Positions 44,242-56,300 of a stretch of DNA of 64,000 bases are shown here, in pieces. Position numbers and translations under genes: made by a program. Under the pieces are notes generated by a model, which did not search any database, had not been told where the DNA came from, and saw only the letters and a list, made by a program, of their open reading frames with translations. Within the stretch, counting starts at the first letter, position 1, and each line of letters opens with the position of its first letter. This DNA comes from Metellina segmentata (lineage: Eukaryota > Arthropoda > Arachnida > Araneae > Tetragnathidae): positions 68,922,698 through 68,986,697 of the forward strand of contig OX375877.1 of the NCBI GenBank assembly GCA_947359465.1. The letters are read 5' to 3'.

Positions 44242-44529
44242 TCAGAAATACGTTCTAGAAAACGTATTTTCTAAAAAAATTAAATTATAAATGTTGGTCT
44301 TACGATTTTTTCTATCGTTCTTACTAGTAAAAATATCCACCAATTTAAAAATAGCATTGCGAAAGAATTTTTTCAGAATTAGTTCTTCTACACTTTGAAT
44401 GACTTCTCCAAATACAAAAAGCTGCGCATCCCTTTGTCCGTGTTGGTCATTAAAATTATCCTGGAGCAACTTCACTACATCACTGTCAAGTGTCAATGGA
44501 AAACCTTTGACCTCGTACCGCTCCCCCAA
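44242..44529 (-). CDS. 95-codon ORF, possible stray exon, unrecognised
   Basis: Reads YEVKGFPLTLDSDVVKLLQD then RDAQLFVFGEVIQSVEELIL. There is an AG at the upstream side (ATTGTAG) and a GTAAGA inside the frame near 44328, so an exon of about 190 nt is conceivable. It lies between the XPG-type transposon and the end of gene B. Codon pattern and residue mix look protein-like, but I cannot place it in a family and the acceptor is weak. Could be part of another decayed transposon. Confidence 0.3.
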   Translation of the reverse strand: MGERYEVKGFPLTLDSDVVKLLQDNFNDQHGQRDAQLFVFGEVIQSVEELILKKFFRNAIFKLVDIFTSKNDRKNRKTNIYNLIFLENTFSRTYF

Positions 44530-44796
44530 TTAACTACAATGGACCTCTCGCATCCTGCTTCCCTTAGAAGGTAAAATAACCCAAACCGCCTGAACAGGAC
44601 TCAGTCTAATATTCTTTTTGGGGAGGTTTGAGGCGCTTCAGTATTCAGTGGGTTAAATCTCCTGCGACGTCGAAACAATCTTAATTCGTATATTCCTGTA
44701 TATTCGTATATTATATAAAATAGTGAGTACATATAAAATAGTACAGTGAGTGATCAGATACCGTAATGACTACAACACACCATTCTCTCGAGGCAC

Positions 44797-44802
44797 TTTA
44801 TT
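44797..44802 (-). terminator. Polyadenylation signal AATAAA of gene B
   Basis: AATAAA on the minus strand 83 nt past the gene B stop codon, implying a short 3' UTR of about 100 nt. Confidence 0.6.
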
Positions 44803-44884
44803 GAATTCACAACAACGATACATTCCAGAACATGCCGGAATTCTTTGGTAATGTCTCTACCCATAATGGGGGGCTTCAGGATTT

Positions 44885-44998
44885 TCAGCACATGTTGTTC
44901 AAGGGCCTGGCAGTGAAGAATACGTGCATCAAGGTCATGCCACCCCACCTGTCGAACTCTTCGGACACGCACTTGGGTGCAGGTGACGGCAGGGTCAG
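44885..44998 (-). CDS. Gene B exon 8: C-terminus and stop
   Basis: Acceptor TTTGTTCCAG before 44998; phase 0; 38 codons ending PLNNMC and TGA at 44887-44885. A longer open frame in another phase crosses this exon but does not join exon 7, so it is not the coding frame. Cysteines at PKCV and at the very C-terminus. Confidence 0.84.
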   Translation of the reverse strand: MTLPSPAPKCVSEEFDRWGGMTLMHVFFTARPLNNMC

Positions 44999-47293
44999 CT
45001 GGAACAAAATTTAAACTGCTCAAAAGATCCGGCGACATTGTGACAGAAAATGAATCACCAACATTTATTATATTAGAGTAACATATTATCGACAACACAA
45101 TAATTATACCCAGCCAATTTCTTATCGAAGATCATTATCCTGGAAAAGTGTCTGTGTATCGATTGGACGTGACATTCGGGAAATGTGAGCACATACAACT
45201 GATTGTTTAACGAACATTCGGATTTAAATATCCATCTGGTGCTTTATTTTCATCTCGATTGACTCACAGGATCCGACAACCCCGAGGGCGAGTTTGCTTA
45301 GGGTTTCTAGTAGGTAGTTAACTAACGTCGCACTGGAGCAACACATGAGGCTATTGTTTGATGGTCTGGGATCAATCTCAAAGGAAAGATCCAAGGATAC
45401 CTTATAATTTTGAACCAAAGTCAGATGACGAGGGCAACACCTGAACTGCCACACCTACTCTACGAACCACGCCAACCTGAGGACCTGGAATATCGCAGAT
45501 CCGTGTTTCTAGTAGATAGGGTATTACAATACAAAAGAGATCGTGTATATAATGCGTTAAAATATTAGTTACATTTGAATACAAAAGTACTCGTGTAATT
45601 TATACGGAAAAAAGCTTCGGTGTGTTCGAATATAGTAACGTACTGGTAATGGTAGTTTTAGTTAACGTCGTACTAGAGCAACACAACGGGCTCTAGACGA
45701 CGGTCCGGGATCAGTCCCTTAAGGGAAAGATCCGAGGACAACACCTCATAATTTTTGAACCACGGTCAGATGACGAGGCAACACCTGAGATGGCACCCCA
45801 CTCTTCAAACTTGCACACCAACCCAACGTGAGGACTTTCAGCCACGACAGATTTAAGGTGCATCAGCCGCCTCTACACCATACGCTTATATACATCGGGA
45901 CCGGGATTCGAACCAGGAACCTTCCGATCTAGGGGCTTGAAAAAAGTAGCATTTATCCTAACTATTCAAATACTAAGTATTCATCCTAATAATTCTGATA
46001 ACAAAGTATTCATCCAAAGTACTTGAATACCAAAATGCAGTTATATTGTATACAGTATCCACGTTCGTTGTTTAAAAAATATATCTTGAAAATCCTTCTG
46101 CACATTTGTGTCGAATATGGAATGATTCGTGCTAAGTGACATCCTAAACTCCATAAGAATATTGCCAGAATATCATGTTCAATCAAAAAAACTTCTTTTC
46201 ACATTTATTTTCAACAAGGAATCCCGTGGTATAACATATGCGGTCGGTCGATTTCGACTACCTCGTACAGAGAAACCCATGAGTCAATTTTTCTGAATCT
46301 GATGTATCATCCAATGTGTCAAATACGAGTTTGTTATTAAAGGGTTCGTTTCTATGAGCTTCGGCGTGAGGTTACAGTTCCGATTTCACCTATGCATATT
46401 TCCAATAATATTCGAAGTTTGCTGGGAATTGCTCCACGAAATAATGAGTTGATTAGTTTTTATTAATTTTTAAAACGAGAAAACTTGAGAAGCGTTCCAA
46501 CTGTAATTTCATTTTAAGCTGTTGAGTATTCTTTTTCATGGGCACCTGTAAATGTTTGCAATTATTAGTGACGTAAAGTCCAATGGCTCCCCAATATCAA
46601 AAATGTGTTCGGCGCTGTCGCTCCCCTCAACTTAATATGACCTTAGGTTGGTTGGAAGGTCACTTACCGATAGCATGGGCATTTGTGCGTGTTCGAATCT
46701 CCTGGAAAACTCGTAGTTCCCGAAGGAGGAAAAGGCAAAGCTGGTCAGTTTCCTTTTGTTGTAAATGGCTGTGAAGGGAACATAGTTCGAACACGACATG
46801 TTTTCGTGGGTCTTGAACCAGTAATGGAGACCTGAAATGAGAATCCGTGAAACAATATTAAATAATACGCTGATAGAGCATTTCCTGCTATTACCAAGCA
46901 TTCTCGATTTCTGAGAAATATCTCTGAAAAAAAAGCGTTGCCACCGTGGCAGCAGGGTTGAAAACTCGTTTTTTTTCGCAGAGATTCTTAGACTGTTTCC
47001 CGAGAAAGTAATGATCAGAAAATTATGAAAAAACCATGGTTTGTTCAAAATTGTACAGGGAACAATATGAAAAAGATTTTTTCCGAGGCAGCTATTAGTT
47101 TAGGATTTATGAAGTGTCAAAGTTGAAAGAGCGAAATTTCTTACGCGAGTGAGCTAAACACGCACACATTTTCTGTCTTCAGCGAATTTTTTTAGAGTTC
47201 CTCTAAATGTGAATGACGCCGAGTATTTTAAGAAATTTTAATTTGGTTTCTAACAATATTTTTTTTTAATTCGTGAAAAATCGGGATATTTTC

Positions 47294-47325
<32 letters not shown>

Positions 47326-50300
47326 TTAAAGCTGTCATATCTATAACCTTACACATTTAGTTTTTTAATTTGAAAACATCACTTGAAACCTTAGAATATA
47401 CTCTTTCTTATGGAAAAATTATTTTTTAAATCGGTTAATAAATAAATTCGATGCAATTAAAAGTTGGTCACACAAATTTCGTAATATTTAGATCGTAATT
47501 TCCTATACAAAATTAAAACTGTATATCTAAAGCTTTATACTATTAGTTTTAAAATTTGAAAATACCACGTGAAAGCGGTTTCCTGAGAAAACACAGATAA
47601 GAAAATTACAAAATTTACAAGGTTTTTTCAAAATTGTACAGGGAACTAGATGGAGAAGGTTTTTTACTGATGTGGTTATTAATTAGGGTGTATTAAGTGT
47701 TAAAGTAAAAAAAGCGAAATCACTTGCGAAAGGAGTGTTGAGTTTGCGAAGCAAACTAAATGGGACTACGTAGCAATCACCGGGGGTTGGCGAACAGGGT
47801 GCTGAGCCCCTAGTATATATAAAAAAAGGATGTTTGTGTGTATATATTTTCTATACAAATCTACACCGTTTGACCAATCCACAGCAAATTTGGTATATTT
47901 TCGCAAGAGATTGTGACGTCACGTGACACAGATTGCATATTCTGAACTTCGCGTTAAAAAAAAAAAAGAACCATTGCATTTACTGTTCTATTCCATTTCA
48001 GGGAATGAGAGCAAAAAATAAAAAACATTTTGACTGGAATTGTAAATTCTTTTTCGTAAAATTGGAATCGCTAAAGACAGATTAAAAATTTCAACGGATT
48101 TGAAATATGCGGAAAAGTTTACACCATATTAATAACTTAAATCATGGCGTTGCCCGTGGTGTTGGTTTGCGAAGCAAAATCATGATTTTAATCATTGATT
48201 TAAATCAAGTGATTTAAATTTTGACATCCTGGATCCTAGCATTGTTTTTGGTGCTAGGAGTGATAGCAATGTTAATTGCCATTACATGATTTTGAGTTTG
48301 GCAGTCGTTTCCATGATCATCCTATCTATGTAGAAATGGTTGTTTGTCACTGTGCTCATTTATTTTTGCTACACAAGGGCTATTACCAGAGCTACTGATC
48401 CTAGGATTCCTCCAAGATCATCTGCCACCTGGCCATAGCTGCACTAGTTTAAGGATAACTTATATTCAGAGTTTTCTTGCTCTTACCCATTGTATTGAAG
48501 CATCCTCCTTTGACCCATTCGGTGTTTTCTATGTCTCGCTGGTACAGGGGTACTACCACATAATCACTCACTGGATTGTTGCCACTTTGAAGATGCAGTC
48601 CTGTTCCTATGCCCTGCTCTTCATACTCTTCTCTGGTGCGCCCGCCATTACAGATCTTGTCTGGAGAAGAAAAGTAAAGTGCTCAAAACATTGACGTCAG
48701 AAGTGGAGTAGCTAGACGGGAAGGGACTATGGATGCCCAAGCCAATCTCCGAGTGTTCTGTACATGTTTTCTTTACAAATTTAAATGTAATATAAATATA
48801 TGAAATACTTTTGTAACAATTATAAAACTGACCAACACCTTTTTAAAATCTATCTTGGATATATGGAAGTAGGAGGATTACGAATTTGTGTTCATCAGTA
48901 ATTTTCTAAAGAATGGGATTTTTCGTTAAACCTCTGGAAGCCAAGGATTTTGCATCTTGCTACCTTATACAGAATGCGAACAGGAATCACGTTCTACCAC
49001 AAAAATACTAAATCCATCTACATTTCACTTTACATTAAAGTCTTAGATATTGCATATTAACATGCCTAAAAATTGCATCAACGTTTCTAAAATGACAAGA
49101 TAAAAAAAAAGTTTTTAGAAATAAGATTTTAAGTATTTACTTAGTTTTATTTACAGCCACTTTTGGGGATCTTTAAAAAAATCATAATCTCGTAAAATCA
49201 TAATCTCATAAAATCATAATCTCATCTATATATATAATTCTCTTACGTGGCACGCAAAAAAGACGTTATTTGCAATCGCGTTTTGGCAACACTGTACGAT
49301 TGTTTGTTTATCGCGAAGTCTCGCGCATCGATTGAATTTATAGCGTTCTCGAATGAAATTTTATTGAAAAAAAAAAGGAAATTTTAATGAGCTGTTGCAG
49401 TTAGTTTATAATAGAAATCAAAGAAAGCGGAGGATCTTTTCAGGGCCATTTAAAAAACGGTCCTTTTCAGGGCCAATAATTATAGTTCAACAAGACGCTT
49501 GCACTACAACTTTCGGCAACAAACTCAATGAAAAAGTGTGGGTCGTTTGAGTGCTGGGAAAATGTACACGCTGGGTATTCAATTTCCAAAGCAACGCTCA
49601 CATTTCGAGTCAAAATTTGCACAAAGTTTTCATTTGAATTCTGATTTTAGAGATACTGTATATATATTTTCTGTAATACAGCAAATTTAGATTTAAAAAA
49701 CATTTTTTTTGGTAACATATTTTGTAAACAATCCCTTCTTCTAGGACACATGTCTTCATTGAGGCGAGCGAAGCGAGCATAGGTTCGCGCACCGAACCAA
49801 TGAGGATTGCGAAGCAATCCTCCGGGGGTTGGCGAGCGATAGCGAGCAGGGGGCAGGCCCCCTAGTAAAATCATAATCATCTTAAATCATAATCTCATAA
49901 AATCATAATCTCATAAAATCATAATCTCATAAAATCATAATCTCATAAAATCATAATCTCATAAAATCATAATCTCATAAAATCATAATCTCATAAAATC
50001 ATAATCATCTTAAATCATAATCATAAAAAATAATATGATATATAATAAAATTTTAATTTTTAAATATATCATAAGGTTTTCCTATTACTAATTCACATGT
50101 TGAGACATTAATTCGTCGCTAAGGCGTTGCATGAGTCTCAACTACCATTGTCCAAGACGTCGGCATTTCAGAAATTTTTATTTCTGAGTTTTCTCGAAAA
50201 AACATTTTCTATAATTTAAAGCTTAAATTCGCCCTTATTACAGAAGAATTTTCTAATGTTAAAACTTATGAAGTGAATACTTTCCATCACTCGCATCTTG

Positions 50301-53300
50301 CATGTAGTCCTCTGCAATCGTGTTACTATTAAATTAGATGTTCTTACTTCCGTCGTGGAGATCTATTAACAGGGGACATTACCCTCCAAGTGGTTTTGCC
50401 GAGATAACTCGACCATCAAGATCTGGTTAAATTTGTGACTGACAAGATTTGTTGTTCATCAAGACTTTTGTTGTCCATCAAGACTTGTTGTCCATCAAGA
50501 CTTGTTGTCCATCAAGACTTGTTGTTTATCAAGACTCGTTGTCCATCAAGACTCGTTGTCCATCAAGACTTGTTGTCCATCAAAACTTATTGTCCATCAA
50601 GAGTTGATGTCCATCAAGACTTGTTATCCATCAAGACTTGTTGTCCATCAAGACTTGTTGTCCATCAAGACTTGTTGTCTATCAAGGCTTGCTGTCCATC
50701 AAAACTTATTGTCCATCAAGACTTGTTGTTCATCAAGACTCGTTGTCCATCAAGACTCGTTGTCCATCAAGACTTGTTGTCCATCAAAACTTATTGTCCA
50801 TCAAGAGTTGATGTCCATCAAGACTTGTTCTCCATCAAGACTTGTTCTCCATCAAGACTTGTTGTCCATCAAGACTTGTTGTCCATCAAGACTCGTTGTC
50901 CATCAAGACTCGTTGTCCATCAAGACTTGTTGTCCATCAAAACTTATTGTCCATCAAGAGTTGATGTCCATCAAGACTTGTTCTCCATCAAGACTTGTTG
51001 TCCATCAAGACTTGTTGTCCATCAAGACTTGTTGTCTATCAAGGCTTGCTGTCCATCAAGATCTGCTCGGTTTTGTTAAGGAGACACATTTTGTGGATAA
51101 GATAATATATTGTCGAGACAAAACTGGCCAATTTCCCCAATATGGAATAAAGATCCAAATAGAAAGAGGTTTTGTATGAGATACTGGTCACTAAAAGGCA
51201 GTTTTCGATGCGAAAATAAACCACAAGGAGTTAATTTAAAGCTTTTGACAACTTTTATGCAATCAATAAAAATTACCATCTAGAATTGGAATATTTTAGC
51301 CAAACTTTTTAAATAAAAAAAGTTACCTATATTCTCTTATTTTCAATACTTAAAATTTGTTTTAATTCGAGGTGGTATCAGCATCATTTGCCTCAAGTAT
51401 ATAAAAGAATAACTTTGCCTCTGATCACATGTAAATGAATATGACGAGTTTAGTGGAACTTACCCAAATCGACAAAGTAAGTGGTTAAGAAATAAACCTC
51501 TTTATCTACAAGGATATTGTCCAGCTGGTAAGCTGGAAAGTGGTTGAAGGAGATGGACGTGTTCTTCAAGTTTTTGACATCGTTTTTGGGAATCTGAAAC
51601 AGACAATCGTAATAACTTATAAACATCCCAAACAATTCAAAATCCTTTATCTGACACATTTCCCTCAACTATTTCTATAAGAAAGGAAATGTGAGTGGTG
51701 TTTAATGACGTATCCAAAGAAGAGTTATAGTGGTCATAACCTTACCTCATAATTTTGGAGTGAAATTTGCAAAATGTTTTTATTGAAACAATGCATAACA
51801 TCTTTCAATCTTGTATATTGGAATTATAAATATGCTTCTTTTGTATAACAAAAGCTAAGAGTATGAACATTTAGCTTTGCTTCTCCGTTTATCTTTTAAA
51901 TATTCTGCCGAAAAGGGGGCTCTTTCGTGGTAAAAATAAGGACCAATGAACAGAAAAACCGCAAAATACCGTAAAAAACTGGAACACAGTTCACCACATG
52001 AAAATTATTTCTACTCACCCTTTCAGTGCTATTCCGTTGCTTTTCCAACCATGGCTTTTTCGACAAGAAATCGTGAACAATTTTAATTGTGTCGAATCTG
52101 ACCACACTATATATCACCAGAATACTTTTGGCAAATAGTGTTTGATATTGTCTACCCCCTGCAATTTCTATACTTAAATGTTAAATGTGATCGGTACAGC
52201 TACACTCTACGTTTATAGAGGTGGCAACGGCCTTGGCGATTTTTCTGGCGCACTTCTAGTAGCGAGTTACGATAAGTTAAGGCAACCCGTTAGTATTTAC
52301 GGTTATTGTGGTTTTCATAGCAATCTCGCCAAACGGAAACTTTCAAATTTTCATTTTGAATATTCTAGAAAGTTCTAAAATCCGTTTAAGTCGTTTGATT
52401 TCATTGGTTTTCGTTTGAAAGTTTTCTTTTATTCCATTGGTTATTTTAATTTTAAAATAGCCTTTGATTGCATCGGTCCTTTAAAATTTTTTCTTTGATT
52501 TCATTGGTTCAGTTTATAAATTTACCCCAGTTGTGAATTTTTCTTTAATTTTAATTTTTTTTCACGATATGTATCTGACTTTTATTGTTTTTTAGCCATT
52601 TGTACAATTTCGTTTTTTATAATTTTTACCCGGAACAGTTCTGACGTATCAGGATGTATTATTTCTTGCTTTTTTTTCGTTTAAAAATCTTTTTCTTTCT
52701 CAACATTTCCACTGTATTTAGTGTAATTGATAAGTTTCAGGGTATTCTTATCCAACATTCGCAGTTTAGTTTTTCTGCTGGTTCACAATTATGTTTTGAA
52801 ATGTGTTTTCATTTTCCGTTGTAAAAAGAAAAATATTTTTGAAATAATTCTTCCCTTGGCGACTTAAGAGGTGCGCCAAAAAAAATCATCAAGGCCTTTG
52901 CCACCCCTATAAACGTAGACAGTAGCTTTACCATGGGATCTTTCAATTGAGTAAAATATTCCGGAATCAATGTAAGTACCATACTTGAAGGTACTGAACC
53001 ATAAAATCATTTTATTTTGCTCCAAGGAACGGCCTTTTACTAGACAAGGAATAAAATAAAATTTAGACAAGATGGGTAGCAGGATAGTATATATCGATCA
53101 CACTAATCACATGACAATTCCTTGTCAAAAACGAACCAGCTAAAGTGTCCGTTTTTTTTTTTTATTGGGCGTGCCATTCCAAGATACCAACCTATACCAG
53201 TTAGTTCAAAGCACATTCGGATTTGCATATTCATATGGTGCTTTAATTTAGTCTCGATTGGATTGCCTGTACCAGAAACCTTAGGGTTTATTGGGTTTTA

Positions 53301-56300
53301 TGGCGCAATGGCGTATTTGGCCTTGCTGTACCAAAAACAAGACAGACAGCATCAAGTTATAAACACACAAGGAAGTTTTACTGACGCAGGAGAGAAATAC
53401 ACTCAGGGTGAAATCAAACATGTTTCGTCTACAACTAGGCGAGCAATGAGCTACAAAACCCCTGTTTTCGACAAGGTAATAGTAATAAATTAACGTCACA
53501 TTGGAGCAACACAAAAGGCAACTGGCGACGGTTTGGGATCAATACCGGTCAATACGGTTTGGGATCATTACCCAAAGGAAGATACGAGGACAATACCACC
53601 AAATTTTTTACCACGGTCAGATGACGAAGTCAATGTAAAGATTCATCGAGTCCAAGAATGTCTTTTTGCGATTTATTTTCGGACATCAAACAAACAGTAC
53701 AAACGGTAGAACAACACAACAAACGATAATATTACGCTGAGATACATAAATTCAAGTTTCAAGAACAAGGGGGGAGCTCATCAAGAAAGCTCACACCCGA
53801 AACCGTGCCATTCAGGAAGTCTTTGAAATTGTTTTGAATCACATTACTTTACGAACGATCACGTGGTCTCGCCGAGAGTGTCAGCAAGAAGCTTTACTCT
53901 CAACAACACCCACGTGGTACATTCCTATTCTCAACAGTCAACACCTGAGCTGAAAATCCACTCTCCAAACTTCCACTACGCCGATGTGACGACATTTAAA
54001 GCCACGGCAGATTTAACGTGCACTAACCACTCACGTGTTCATAGGTTGGACCAAGTTTTGAACTCGCAACGCTACGATAGGAAATCCGTTGCTCTTTCAA
54101 CAGGGATAAAGTGGCCATTTCAGACAAGAAATAGTGTACTATTATCGTGTCAAATCTGGCCACACTATCACACGAAAAACAGAACACATTAATAAGTTTT
54201 AATGTGTCATTTTATGAAAGAGTACAAGCTTTGCAATCGTGGGTCGGACATTAGAACATTGAGTCCACTCTCCGTTACAACAGGAGGTTCGTGTGGTTTC
54301 TGCAATCTCTTCTAATTGTTTTGTGCAACCTCTTCTCATAGTTTGTGCAATCCTCCATAGTTGTTTGCTCTGGCCTTATTTGATAATGTTGATAGAAAAA
54401 TTATCGCCGAGACAGTAATAGTTGTGGTTGGTATGTCACTCAATTTTTGTAACATGAGAGCGAATTAGACCGGGATCCAAGGCTAAAGTGGAATCCCAAC
54501 AACTGCATTTATACCTAAGTTGGAACTCGGATCCAAAGCCTGTTAATCGTGATACTGGGCGTTAGTAACTTGATGACAGCAATATTTCGATGAGAAGGTT
54601 GGTGCGAGATGTGAGAAGGAGGAAATGAAATGCGAAGATAGACAACGCTAAATCAGAATTAAAAGGAGAAGGCTTAGGAAACGCGCACACACGGTATATA
54701 AACAGAAATGTAACTCACCCCGTGTTGTATACCAGCAATATACCCGTTGACATCATAGATCACGACTGCTGTAGTATCTAATCCTTTCATGTACCGACGG
54801 CCCAAGAACTTGCCACCTGTTGAATGTTACATTTTAATGCTCGAATTACACAGTTTTTTGAACTCACCATACAAGCCATCTTGTTTTAGGGGTACTTATT
54901 ATCTCTTTCTTACCAGAACATTCTCCAGCCAATCGGACGAATCCCTCACTTCGAGCTTGGCTCTCGGTTTGGGGCAGTTTTGCAAACACCCAGGGATTTA
55001 GGACGTCTAGTCCCCATGTAACTGGAGAAGGAGAAATGAATATATTTCAGTGTACAGTAGAATACAGTTATGTAGAATAAAAAATACAACGAGAACTTCT
55101 GTCTCTAAGGGTGGTGACCCACGAGTCGACCTGGGAAGGACGATCGATTCTTTCGTCACGATTTGGCTCGTGATTTACGTGGCGAGTTTATTCCGAGTTA
55201 TTATTTGTCTGGAAGAAAACTTGAAATCGGGTTGTGCTGCTCATGTCGGCCTTTGTGTCACTCGCTTAAGAAACCAATTCGTTGGCGAGGTGGCACGCGT
55301 TGATAGTCACGAATGTTTGACCATTGAGTGCCAAACTCAACCGATTCGTTCGGAGCTGATGTCTTCTCCATACTCCCTGTTGCCATCAAGTATCGGTTCA
55401 AAGGAAGATTTCACGCCCCTCCTAAAACCATCTGGATGTATTAGTTGGATTTTGTTTTATGGTGCAAGGGCCATATTTGGCCATGCAACGCCAAACACAA
55501 GACATACAACATAAACTCGCCGAATTATTAGACAGGTTAAAGAGTAAACAGCGTTAAATTCGGAGTAGGAAACCACGCTAAAGATGCTTATCGTGGAATT
55601 GTATTTAATTGCGACCTCATAACCGCTAATCCAATCCCACTATTAACCCTCTGACTGCTCAATTTGTGGACCGAAATCGCTACAAAAATCGTGTATTTTT
55701 TTTTTGCATATTAAAATCTATATATATTGGAGAATTGAAATATGCATTTTTTTCTTTCTAGAAAAGACTTTTTATTAAATTTTTATCATGAGAAACTAAA
55801 CTGTCAGAAGTTATTGTTAGCTATATGCACAGTAATTCCCAGATTTACACGAAAAGGAACTGGAGGAGGAGGAATATTCTTCATATCAATTTTGCACCAC
55901 TGCCTAACGCTTTGCAAGTTTATTGAATTATGATCAGATTCATCGCTATCTGAGGAGCAGTCCGAAAAATCTATATCACTATCACTATCAAAACTAAAAT
56001 CAATTTCAGAATCTGATAAATCATCAGGAATATATACTCTGTCAATCGCTGAACGTTTTCTAGCAGCCATTTCTGATTAGAAAAAGGCGCCAAACAAAGG
56101 CGCGAAGTTAGAGCGGTAAATACAAAGTACCTTCAAATACCGCAATTTAGTGGACGACTAGAGACAACTGTTGACCAAAATCTAAATTTAACGTCTAACA
56201 CTGTATGTAATTTATTTCATTGGTTAAACGGTGAAAAAGTGGGATGCGCTCCTCAATAAAGATAGAAAAACACCTGCCCGCGAAAATCGCGGGATGAGCA

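Noticed and set aside
44754..45098. 114-codon minus-strand ORF as a gene
   Set aside because: It overlaps gene B exon 8 in a different phase; only the frame joining exon 7 at phase 0 gives the short C-terminus with stop at 44885.
48344..48694. 116-codon plus-strand ORF
   Set aside because: It is the antisense shadow of gene B exon 6.
50440..51065. Possible CRISPR-like array
   Set aside because: Units are directly adjacent with no unique spacers, and the DNA is eukaryotic. Same reasoning for the 15-, 16- and 23-bp arrays.
50435..51179. Plus-strand repeat ORFs of 214 and 225 codons
   Set aside because: Read through the 17-bp minisatellite in intron 5 of gene B; no start context, no family and antisense to the gene.
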